Assembly (NCBI GenBank): GCA_017858295.1
Contig: JAFMBU010000117.1
Span: 1 to 5,475 of the forward strand
DNA: 5,475 nt
Direction: 5' to 3'
Source: Porticoccaceae bacterium
GTDB lineage: Bacteria > Pseudomonadota > Gammaproteobacteria > Pseudomonadales > Porticoccaceae
In this document: one piece after another, positions 1-4,815 of the stretch
How the letters are laid out: each line of letters begins with the position of its first letter
Position numbering within the stretch: the first letter of the stretch is position 1
Notes under the pieces: model-generated
Database searches by the model: none
The model's input: the letters and a program-made list of their open reading frames with translations, nothing else
What the model was told of the DNA's origin: nothing
Position numbers and translations under genes: made by a program

Positions 1-1050
1 CCCCACCCACTCAATTTCAAAGGGCGTAAACTGATATAACAGCACCAACGAAGTGATCAACAACCAGTTGCCAAGAACATACTTGCCTCGACCTATCTGC
101 TTCACTCCAAGAGCTAAATTGTCCGTGTACAGCCTAACCAATGAATCCAGGGAGTTGATCACAAAGATTACACCGACCAACACCATTGCAATATTGAGAA
201 TCCAGCTCACCTCGATTCCATTGGCAAAATAATAGTACAGCGTGGCAAACCACAGGGCGATAGCGATCGAGGGAATCACCAGCAGTGCTACCATCAGCTG
301 CCAGACCCTGAGGCCACCGACAAAGCGGGCGACAAACTGACCAATCATAATACTCCAGGCAAACCACCAGAATAGATACCAGCCATGGTAGTCACTGATC
401 GGGCTAACAAAGCGATGAAGGTTTTCAAAGTATCCTGATAGTTTGCCCAGAGTAGCAAGATACTCATCCATAGAAGCACCGGAGGCCAAGAGCATGACGA
501 CATTGAGCAGCAAAAACAAAGCACTTGAAGCGAGACTGAGTATTTTGAGGTAGCGAATCTCGGTGCTCGACCAGACCGCCAGCAAAATAATAAGGCCCAC
601 CAGACTGTATTTCTGCAATGGCGTTATGCCATCAATATAGTTGGGCGCATAACTGAGAAACAAATAGGCGGTAAAGGCACAGGTAGCAATGATAATCAGA
701 TTGTTAATCCAGCGGATAGGCTTGAGTTGAAACAATCGGACTTTGGGTTCGACAATACAAAAATAGAAGGTGCTTAGAAAATAGAATGCCCAGACCAGAA
801 AACCCCAGAAACCAAACTCGATGGCCAGAGGGTTGGTAAAGCTATAGGCTTCCTCTGCAGCGTAAACCGGGAATTCGACTAGGGGGAACATGATCAACCC
901 AACATCTAAGCCAGAGGTAAATAGAATCGCCGAAAAGGCCACTAGAGACAGTGGTGTTTGACCCACACAGCGAACATTACGCCACTTTAAGCAGATAAAA
1001 ACCGACGTCATCAGGGTAACTGCAATCGCTAGCGACAGTATTTCGAGCAT
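1..1050 (-). CDS. BCCT-family transporter, divergent, C-terminus beyond window
   Basis: An open frame of 350 codons runs without a stop from ATG at 1050 off the left edge. The product is an inner-membrane carrier of the betaine/carnitine/choline type. Visible BCCT hallmarks are a TM3-like segment (residues 46-60, GLDVGLIMF then a Glu), an aromatic helix (80-92, GFWGFLVWAFY), the Trp-rich TM8 box (223-241, GWYLFWWFAW then GQFVAR), and NSLDS at 299-303, matching the usual TSxDS. The start is firm: a GGGGAGGGGG ribosome site lies 6 bases upstream and an in-frame TGA lies at 1075-1077. The protein therefore begins at the family's second helix and lacks the usual first one. The middle Gly of the GxGxG stretch is Asp, and the S-x-G-R-T-x-R run after the Trp box is changed, so sodium coupling and substrate cannot be assumed. 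It is divergent from the dioxygenase gene. Family assignment is sound; substrate is unknown. Confidence 0.85.
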   Translation of the reverse strand, partial: MLEILSLAIAVTLMTSVFICLKWRNVRCVGQTPLSLVAFSAILFTSGLDVGLIMFPLVEFPVYAAEEAYSFTNPLAIEFGFWGFLVWAFYFLSTFYFCIVEPKVRLFQLKPIRWINNLIIIATCAFTAYLFLSYAPNYIDGITPLQKYSLVGLIILLAVWSSTEIRYLKILSLASSALFLLLNVVMLLASGASMDEYLATLGKLSGYFENLHRFVSPISDYHGWYLFWWFAWSIMIGQFVARFVGGLRVWQLMVALLVIPSIAIALWFATLYYYFANGIEVSWILNIAMVLVGVIFVINSLDSLVRLYTDNLALGVKQIGRGKYVLGNWLLITSLVLLYQFTPFEIEWVG

Positions 1051-1066
1051 ACCAATCCCCCTCCCC

Positions 1067-1108
1067 AAAAAAGATCAAGCGCCTGAGTGCCTATGGCCCT
1101 AGGCGCTT
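1067..1108 (-). terminator. terminator-like hairpin in the transporter leader
   Basis: A perfect 8-base inverted repeat, AAGCGCCT (1077-1084) with AGGCGCTT (1101-1108), is followed on the minus strand by GATC and then six T residues (1072-1067), directly before the transporter ribosome site. An overlapping shorter stem, GCCTA (1089-1093) with TAGGC (1100-1104), shares bases with the large one, so the two are mutually exclusive. This could be an intrinsic terminator acting as an attenuator, or simply an operator palindrome. The sequence does not decide between these. Confidence 0.4.
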
Positions 1109-1166
1109 TCCAGCTAGACGGAAATGCCGCTGGAATCGTTATTATTAAGTATTTTATTGCCGTCTA
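1108..1166. promoter_or_regulatory. nested inverted repeats in the divergent intergenic region
   Basis: Two further dyads sit between the divergent genes. TTCCAGC (1108-1114) pairs perfectly with GCTGGAA (1129-1135). TAGACGGAAAT (1115-1125) pairs at 10 of 11 positions with ATTGCCGTCTA (1156-1166). The second pair flanks an AT-rich stretch (1136-1155) where a minus-strand -10 element could lie, although no convincing -35/-10 pair for the transporter was found. Such spaced arms suggest regulator binding to both transcription units, but no known operator is recognised. Confidence 0.35.
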
Positions 1167-1252
1167 TCTCTGCCCATAAACAACCCAGTCATCATGACAG
1201 AAAAGCCCCAGCAAGAGAACGTGGACTGTTTTAATAGCGCCTTCCCCGAGAG

Positions 1253-1284
1253 TTGGCCTTAGCAGTCTGATGAAATATACTGCT
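1253..1284 (+). promoter_or_regulatory. promoter and overlapping dyad for the dioxygenase gene
   Basis: A sigma-70-like promoter is visible: -35 TTGGCC (1253-1258), a 17-base spacer and -10 TATACT (1276-1281), 44 bases before the preferred start codon. A perfect 6-base inverted repeat, AGCAGT (1261-1266) and ACTGCT (1279-1284), fills the spacer and covers the -10. That is a good position for a repressor site. The identity of the regulator is not visible. Confidence 0.55.
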
Positions 1285-1324
1285 TTAAAATAATAAAAAT
1301 AAAACTCTCATGGTAGGAACTCCA

Positions 1325-2497
1325 ATGTTCAAAGACATCAGTCAATCTATCGAAGCCTGCGCCGCTTACTATGGCGATCAAGCCGAGCAGATGAAGGACT
1401 ATCTGATTCAGGGTCAGAAGAAAGCTCTAGCCCTTCCTAACCGCGGCCCTATTCGCTTTGATCAGAACGGCGATATACACCCTGACATCCTTAAAACCTA
1501 CTCAAAATATGGCTTCTATATTTTTGAGAACGCTCTTGGTGAGGAAGAGCTCAGTGATTTGAAACACGACCTAGAGCAGATGCGCGAAAATTTCCCCACC
1601 GAAATGGGCGCGACTTTAGATGCTAAAGGAAGACCCGCGCTGGGTTCTGACAGAGAAGGTTTTGCCTTGCAATGGGCAAAGCCACTCTCGGATCCCTTGG
1701 GCGGTACAGCAATGCTCAATGGCCGTCATCAGGTTAAATTATTTGAGCCAAAACCAAGTGAAGATGCTCCACAGGCTACACCGCTATATCTGGGTGGTTC
1801 GTTGCAATATTCCGATGCCTGCCTGCGGACATACGCACATCCAGGGCTTTTGAAAATGGCCGAAGCGGTGAACGGCAAGGATTTCGTGCCCTTTCACGAG
1901 GGTTTGTTTATCAAAGATGCCGGCCTTGGCGCCGCAGTTTCCTGGCATCAGGATGGCGACACCCACTGGGACAGCCCGCGGTTTGACGAGAATATTCACG
2001 GCTTTAATTTTATGGGCCAAGTCTACGGCAGTACCGCAGTCAACGGCGTCTGGGTTGTCCCCGGCAGCCATAAGAACAGCCGGGTAAATATTGTCGAACT
2101 GATTTCCAAGGCAGGTACCGAGCGTTTGCCAGAGGCCGTGCCGATTATTTGTAATCCCGGCGATGTGGTGATTAATAGTCGCCAAATACTCCATGGATCC
2201 TTTGCCAATACCGGTCTGGAAAAACGGGTGACGGTCAACTTTGGTTTCCACCCACTGGCGTCAGTACTCAATGTTAGAGGCGCTGGCCTCCACGCGGAAG
2301 CCGCTACTTTTGACGACGCTTTTATCAAACATCGCTCTAGACTAATTGGCATAGCCATAGCGGCACGCCAGCAGAGATTCCCCGACGAAGTGCCCTATGA
2401 CTATGCACCCATAGCCAAGGACGCTGAAAAGCCTCAGTGGAATGAGGACGTTAAGGCATCACTGAAGAATTACAACCTGATGGATTTGAGTATTTGA
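1325..2497 (+). CDS. PhyH-like Fe(II)/2-oxoglutarate dioxygenase
   Basis: The 390-residue product is a soluble oxygenase of the phytanoyl-CoA dioxygenase type, which hydroxylates a small substrate using Fe(II), O2 and 2-oxoglutarate. The metal triad is clear: H208 and D210 in SWHQDGDTHW, and H290 in NSRQILHGSF. R301, in KRVTVNFGFHP, fits the 2-oxoglutarate carboxylate contact. PGDVVINSR before the distal His is typical of the fold. The ATG at 1325 is preferred because TAGGAA lies 7 bases upstream; the frame also opens five codons earlier (1310), but that ATG follows an AT-rich run with no ribosome site. Size is somewhat above the ~300 residues of ectoine hydroxylase, and the first ~60 residues look like an added N-terminal segment. 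The divergent BCCT gene hints at a compatible-solute or carnitine-like substrate, which is inference only. Family assignment is strong. Confidence 0.88.
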   Translation: MFKDISQSIEACAAYYGDQAEQMKDYLIQGQKKALALPNRGPIRFDQNGDIHPDILKTYSKYGFYIFENALGEEELSDLKHDLEQMRENFPTEMGATLDAKGRPALGSDREGFALQWAKPLSDPLGGTAMLNGRHQVKLFEPKPSEDAPQATPLYLGGSLQYSDACLRTYAHPGLLKMAEAVNGKDFVPFHEGLFIKDAGLGAAVSWHQDGDTHWDSPRFDENIHGFNFMGQVYGSTAVNGVWVVPGSHKNSRVNIVELISKAGTERLPEAVPIICNPGDVVINSRQILHGSFANTGLEKRVTVNFGFHPLASVLNVRGAGLHAEAATFDDAFIKHRSRLIGIAIAARQQRFPDEVPYDYAPIAKDAEKPQWNEDVKASLKNYNLMDLSI

Positions 2498-2600
2498 GCA
2501 TTTCAACTTCTGCAGCTGACAGATCCTGAGGCGACCAATAAATCAGGGCCAAAGTTATTGCTAGTTAAGTTTGTAATATTGATTTTTGACCGGCGATAAA

Positions 2601-2626
2601 AAAGGACTGCATCTCTGCAGTCCTTT
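2601..2626. terminator. hairpin terminator, left copy
   Basis: An 11-base perfect stem, AAAGGACTGCA (2601-2611) and TGCAGTCCTTT (2616-2626), closes a TCTC loop. On the minus strand it is followed by a run of T residues, because it is the duplicated terminator of tRNA-Leu. Read on the plus strand it still forms the strong stem and could end dioxygenase transcripts about 100 bases after the stop, although the plus-strand T tract is only the three T residues inside the stem. Confidence 0.65.
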
Positions 2627-2631
2627 CAATA

Positions 2632-2654
2632 TGGTGCCCGGGGTCGGACTTGAA
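2632..2654 (-). pseudogene. orphan 3' end of tRNA-Leu(UAA), probable attachment-site remnant
   Basis: The 23 bases are identical to the last 23 of the intact tRNA-Leu at 4452-4474: half of the T-arm, the 3' acceptor strand and CCA. The rest of the tRNA is missing; unrelated AT-rich DNA starts at 2655. Integrases of the tyrosine family commonly recombine in the 3' part of tRNA genes, including the T-loop, and leave such a fragment at the far end of an island. No integrase gene is present here, so the attachment-site reading is inference. Confidence 0.7.
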
Positions 2655-2810
2655 TAATAACCATAACTAATTTTTTAATAGGCCTTTTGTTAAATTCAAT
2701 TTTCCTTCTTACCGTCATAAATACCGACACAGTACAATCTGCCTCCTTTTTTTGAGTAAAAAGGGCTGAATAATCTACTGAAATGACTTTTGCTCTCTGG
2801 CTTCCTATCA

Positions 2811-2841
2811 AATCAGGTATTTTCGGGTATAATCAGGTATT
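2811..2841 (+). promoter_or_regulatory. Fic gene promoter with 10-base-phased GGTAT repeats
   Basis: A consensus -10 TATAAT lies at 2828-2833, 54 bases before the Fic start; no good -35 is visible, the best-spaced hexamer being CTATCA at 2805-2810. GGTAT occurs three times at exact 10-base steps (2816, 2826, 2836), and the first and third sit inside an identical 11-mer AATCAGGTATT (2811-2821, 2831-2841). The copies fall on one face of the helix across the -10. A repressor, possibly the winged-helix domain of the Fic protein itself, could bind here. That link is inference. Confidence 0.45.
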
Positions 2842-2887
2842 AAAAACGGGTGTAGCGCTTTACCAACAGGGATAACCTGAGGCTGAA

Positions 2888-3979
2888 ATGAAAGAACCGA
2901 AAATAGCCATTAACCAAGAATTCTTGCAGCTTATCGCCGAGCTGGACGAATTCAAGGGCAAATGGGAATTACTCAAAACAATGTCCCCCGACCGGCTTCA
3001 GCAGCTGCGTAAGGTCGCGACTATTGAAAGTATCGGTTCATCGACACGGATTGAAGGCGCAAAGCTAACAGATATTCAGATAGAGACGCTGCTATCCAAC
3101 CTGACATCCACCTCATTCAAAACCCGCGATGAACAGGAAGTGGCTGGTTATGCCGAAGCTATGGATATGGTATTCCAAGCCTACGAAGATTTACACATCA
3201 CGGAAAACCATATCCGGCAATTGCACCAGGTATTACTAAGGCACAGCACCAAAGACGAACGCCATCGGGGTACTTACAAAACGCTATCGAATCAGGTTGT
3301 CGCCATGGATGATCAAGGTGTCGAAATCGGTATTGTCTTTGAAACCACCACACCCTTTGATACCCCAAGGAAAATGGAAGAACTGATTGGCTGGACGCGA
3401 AAAGCCATTGACGAAGCATCAATGCATCCTTTGCTAATTATCGCAGTGTTTAACGTGGTTTTTCTTGCTATTCACCCTTTCCAGGATGGTAACGGAAGGC
3501 TATCTCGTATTCTGATAACACTCATGCTATTGCGTGCCGGTTATGGCTATGTGCCCTATGCGTCACTAGAAAGCATCGTTGAAGAAAACAAAGACCTCTA
3601 TTACAAAGCCTTAAGGCGCACGCAGACAACCCTGAAAACCGAAGCTACAGATTGGCAGCCATGGCTTGGTTTTTTCTTGCGTTGTTTGAAAAAACAAAAG
3701 AGTAATCTTTCAGCTAAGTTAAATGAAAAGCAGTTGGAAAAAGAGCAGTTAGGTAAAGAACAACTACAACCAAATAACGATGCTGACTTACCCACCCTGT
3801 CTATTCAGGTGCTGGAGTTGTTTAGCAAAAATGACCGGCTCACCATTGCTGAAATGGTTGAACTGACCGGTGCAAACCAGAATACGCTTAAAGTTAGATT
3901 GCGGGAGTTGGTGAATGTTGGACGTATTCAAAGGCACGGAAAAGGAAGAGCGACATGGTACACCCGCTCACTAAATTGA
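2888..3979 (+). CDS. Fic-domain protein, class II, with C-terminal winged helix
   Basis: The 363-residue product is a Fic-type enzyme, a family that usually transfers AMP from ATP to a Ser, Thr or Tyr of a target protein. The active-site loop HPFQDGNGRLSR (196-207) is complete: catalytic H196, D200, the GNGR anion site and R207. Upstream, SSTRIEG (51-57) fits the inhibitory-helix motif S/T-x-x-x-E-G/N, with E56 as the residue that blocks ATP, so the protein should be held inactive until released. After the Fic domain comes a charged linker with a five-residue repeat (KQLEK-EQLGK-EQLQ, about 281-294), then a helix-turn-helix or winged-helix region (about 304-358). GAGG lies 5 bases before the ATG. 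Sixty bases downstream is an hsdR fragment, so this gene probably came from a type I restriction-modification locus. The frame is intact, and activity is plausible. The target protein is unknown. Confidence 0.92.
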   Translation: MKEPKIAINQEFLQLIAELDEFKGKWELLKTMSPDRLQQLRKVATIESIGSSTRIEGAKLTDIQIETLLSNLTSTSFKTRDEQEVAGYAEAMDMVFQAYEDLHITENHIRQLHQVLLRHSTKDERHRGTYKTLSNQVVAMDDQGVEIGIVFETTTPFDTPRKMEELIGWTRKAIDEASMHPLLIIAVFNVVFLAIHPFQDGNGRLSRILITLMLLRAGYGYVPYASLESIVEENKDLYYKALRRTQTTLKTEATDWQPWLGFFLRCLKKQKSNLSAKLNEKQLEKEQLGKEQLQPNNDADLPTLSIQVLELFSKNDRLTIAEMVELTGANQNTLKVRLRELVNVGRIQRHGKGRATWYTRSLN

Positions 3980-4039
3980 TCTGTATAGCTTGCACAGATA
4001 ATAAGTTGTAGCCGCATACCAAGTAAAACAGGTGTATAA

Positions 4040-4330
4040 ATGAAATTTAACGAAGATGCTCGAGTAAAAATACCGACCATCCTCCACCTGATGAAGCTGG
4101 GCTATCAGTATCTCTCGCTCAAAGGGCAGAGCTGGAACCTGGACACCAATATCTTCCCTGAGCTGTTCGCGTGAGCTATTACCCGGATCAATCATGGCAT
4201 CGAGACGGACGAGGTTTCCCGTCTACTCGAAAACATCAAGCTGAAACTCGACAACGAAGATCTTGGACGCGCCTTCTTTGAAAGGCTAACCAACCGCTCC
4301 AATACCAAGCTTATTGACTTCGAAAACTTC
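4040..4330 (+). pseudogene. hsdR: hsdR fragment, type I restriction subunit N-terminus, interrupted and truncated
   Basis: The frame from ATG 4040 (AGGTG 5 bases upstream) reads MKFNEDARVKIPTILHLMK, then NIFPELFA, and stops at TGA 4172-4174 after 44 codons. The same frame continues with AITRINHGIETDEVSRLL, LDNEDLGRAFFERLT and KLIDFENF up to 4330. These are the opening blocks of HsdR, the ATP-driven restriction and translocation subunit of type I systems, normally many hundreds of residues long. The TGA replaces one codon; no base shift is needed to read on. At FENF the sequence passes directly into the 150-bp repeat (AACTTC is shared by both sides), and the nuclease core and helicase motor are gone. 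It follows the Fic gene by 60 bases in the same direction, as in an operon. It cannot make a working enzyme. Identification rests on remembered HsdR N-terminal motifs. Confidence 0.85.
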
Positions 4331-4474
4331 TGCAGCTGACAGACCCTGAGGCGACCAATAAATCAGGGCCAAAGTTATTGCTAGTTAAGTTTGTAATATT
4401 GATTTTTGACCGGCGATAAAAAAGGACTGCATCTCTGCAGTCCTTTCAATATGGTGCCCGGGGTCGGACTTGAA
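4325..4474. repeat. 150-bp direct repeat, right copy
   Basis: This is the second copy of 2505-2654, 149 of 150 bases identical. On its right it flows without a break into the intact tRNA-Leu, so the right half is in its native setting. On its left it abuts truncated hsdR. The shared AACTTC at the left boundary suggests joining at a short microhomology. The C at 4344 allows a full 6-base stem, CCCTGA (4344-4349) with TCAGGG (4363-4368). Confidence 0.95.
4418..4446 (-). terminator. intrinsic terminator of tRNA-Leu
   Basis: Starting 6 bases past the CCA end of the tRNA, the minus strand forms an 11-base stem (4446-4436 with 4431-4421, GAGA loop) whose 3' arm runs into six T residues (4423-4418). 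This is a textbook intrinsic terminator for the tRNA transcript. Confidence 0.85.
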
Positions 4475-4538
4475 CCGACACGGTGTTGCCACCGAGGGAT
4501 TTTAAGTCCCTTGCGTCTACCAATTTCGCCACCCGGGC
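4452..4538 (-). tRNA. tRNA-Leu(UAA)
   Basis: Read on the minus strand, the 87 bases fold as a class II tRNA with encoded CCA. The acceptor stem is GCCCGGG with CCCGGGC. The D region contains TGGTAGACG. The anticodon arm is AGGGA-CTTAAAA-TCCCT, giving anticodon TAA. The long variable arm is CGGTG-GCAA-CACCG, and the T-arm is GTCGG-TTCAAGT-CCGAC. Long variable arm plus UAA anticodon identifies leucine (codons UUA/UUG). Position downstream of tRNA-Cys on the same strand corresponds to leuZ of E. coli. The gene appears fully functional even though its 3' and 5' parts are each duplicated nearby. Confidence 0.97.
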
Positions 4539-4557
4539 ATGTAACTAGGTGGGCTTT
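4514..4557. repeat. 44-bp direct repeat, copy within the intact tRNA-Leu
   Basis: The 44 bases recur perfectly at 4658-4701, offset 144. The unit consists of the first 25 bases of tRNA-Leu (acceptor 5' strand and D region) plus 19 bases of leader. This copy belongs to the intact tRNA. Confidence 0.95.
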
Positions 4558-4657
4558 GAACCATCTGCGTCAGCTGATAGTTCTGCCAGTCTTTCAGACT
4601 GGACTTGCGGTCGCTTCCGGCGTCCTGCCTCACGCGACACTCGAGCATCCTGCTCAT
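4558..4657. other. 100-bp hairpin-rich spacer between tRNA-Leu 5' copies
   Basis: No gene is recognised here. The spacer is dense in dyads: palindrome TCAGCTGA (4570-4577), a 7-base stem CCAGTCT/AGACTGG with a 3-base loop (4586-4602), and GAGCA/TGCTC with a 3-base loop (4643-4655). GCGTCCTGC (4620-4628) and GCATCCTGC (4645-4653) lie 25 bases apart within a weak tandem pattern. It does not complete a second tRNA: the potential anticodon loop lacks the required U33. It may be a small intergenic repeat element that arrived with the 44-bp duplication. Confidence 0.4.
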
Positions 4658-4701
4658 CGTCTACCAATTTCGCCACCCGGGCATGTAACTAGGTGGGCTT
4701 T
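4658..4701 (-). pseudogene. 5' fragment of tRNA-Leu with leader (second 44-bp repeat copy)
   Basis: Bases 4682-4658 on the minus strand repeat the first 25 bases of tRNA-Leu exactly, and 4701-4683 repeat its leader. The anticodon arm, variable arm, T-arm and 3' acceptor strand are missing, so no tRNA is made. It lies between the likely promoter (-10 at 4751-4746) and the intact tRNA, so it should be transcribed as part of the precursor. Confidence 0.85.
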
Positions 4702-4745
4702 CTACTCAAACCAAGCATTTGACTGTCCCTTGTCGAGCGGGCGAA

Positions 4746-4751
4746 ATTATA
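4746..4751 (-). promoter_or_regulatory. likely -10 element of the tRNA-Leu promoter
   Basis: The minus strand carries a consensus TATAAT here, followed by TTTCGCCCGC, a GC-rich discriminator of the kind found at stable-RNA promoters. The -35 is poor: TTCCCA with an 18-base spacer is the best seen. If used, the transcript would start about 50 bases before the partial tRNA copy and about 200 before the intact tRNA-Leu. Confidence 0.5.
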
Positions 4752-4784
4752 CCTGATCAAAATCTCAAATGGGAAACAATCACG

Positions 4785-4812
4785 CGCTTTTTGGGGCTTT
4801 TTTAGCTCCAAA
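4785..4812. terminator. weak hairpin downstream of the membrane-protein gene
   Basis: TTTGGGGC and GCTCCAAA form an 8-base stem with one mismatch around a short T-rich loop, just beyond the minus-strand membrane-protein stop. On the minus strand it is not followed by a T run; on the plus strand only CTTTT follows. It may slow or end transcription, but the support is slight. Confidence 0.25.
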
Positions 4813-4815
4813 CTT

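Larger units (their letters stand above)
2505..2654. repeat. 150-bp direct repeat, left copy
   Basis: This stretch is repeated at 4325-4474 with a fixed offset of 1820 bases and a single difference (T at 2524, C at 4344). It begins 7 bases after the dioxygenase stop codon and ends inside tRNA-Leu sequence, exactly at the first T of the T-loop. It carries no gene. It holds a small dyad (CCTGA 2525-2529 with TCAGG 2543-2547), the tRNA terminator hairpin and the tRNA 3' end. Near identity implies a recent event or ongoing gene conversion. Confidence 0.95.
2655..4474. mobile_element. remnant of a tRNA-Leu defence island
   Basis: The 1820 bases between the broken tRNA end and the intact one behave as one inserted unit. 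They hold an AT-rich start (2655-2810, no gene seen), a Fic gene, the beginning of hsdR and a second copy of the 150-bp repeat. No integrase, transposase, hsdM or hsdS is present. Island ends are inferred from the repeat junctions: T-loop at 2654/4474, and hsdR joined to repeat DNA at about 4325. The unit is probably no longer mobile. Confidence 0.6.

Noticed and set aside
134..367. Minus-strand open frame of 77 codons
   Set aside because: It is in a different frame within the transporter gene, whose own frame carries the Trp box and membrane helices.
1784..2251. Minus-strand open frame of 155 codons, and others inside the dioxygenase gene
   Set aside because: They lie wholly within the convincing dioxygenase frame and show no domain pattern.
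2626..2811. Minus-strand open frame of 61 codons before the Fic gene
   Set aside because: It starts at TTG, has no ribosome site and ends inside the tRNA fragment; an integrase remnant was considered but no integrase motif is visible.
2811..2841. CRISPR-like or iteron array
   Set aside because: Only two 11-mer copies with no spacers of CRISPR size and no cas or replication genes; a promoter operator fits better.
3979..3999. ATCTGT/ACAGAT hairpin at the end of the Fic gene as a terminator
   Set aside because: The stem is only six bases with a nine-base loop and no T run; Fic and hsdR' look co-transcribed.
2505..4474. Composite transposon or insertion sequence
   Set aside because: The 150-bp copies are directly repeated, have no terminal inverted repeats and carry no transposase; their content is tRNA and terminator DNA.
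4558..4682. A second complete tRNA using the duplicated 5' end
   Set aside because: No proper anticodon arm, T-arm or matching 3' acceptor strand follows the copied 5' part.
4406..4756. Plus-strand open frame of 116 codons
   Set aside because: It runs antisense through tRNA-Leu, its terminator and both 44-bp copies; its internal repeat simply reflects the DNA duplication, and it resembles no protein family.
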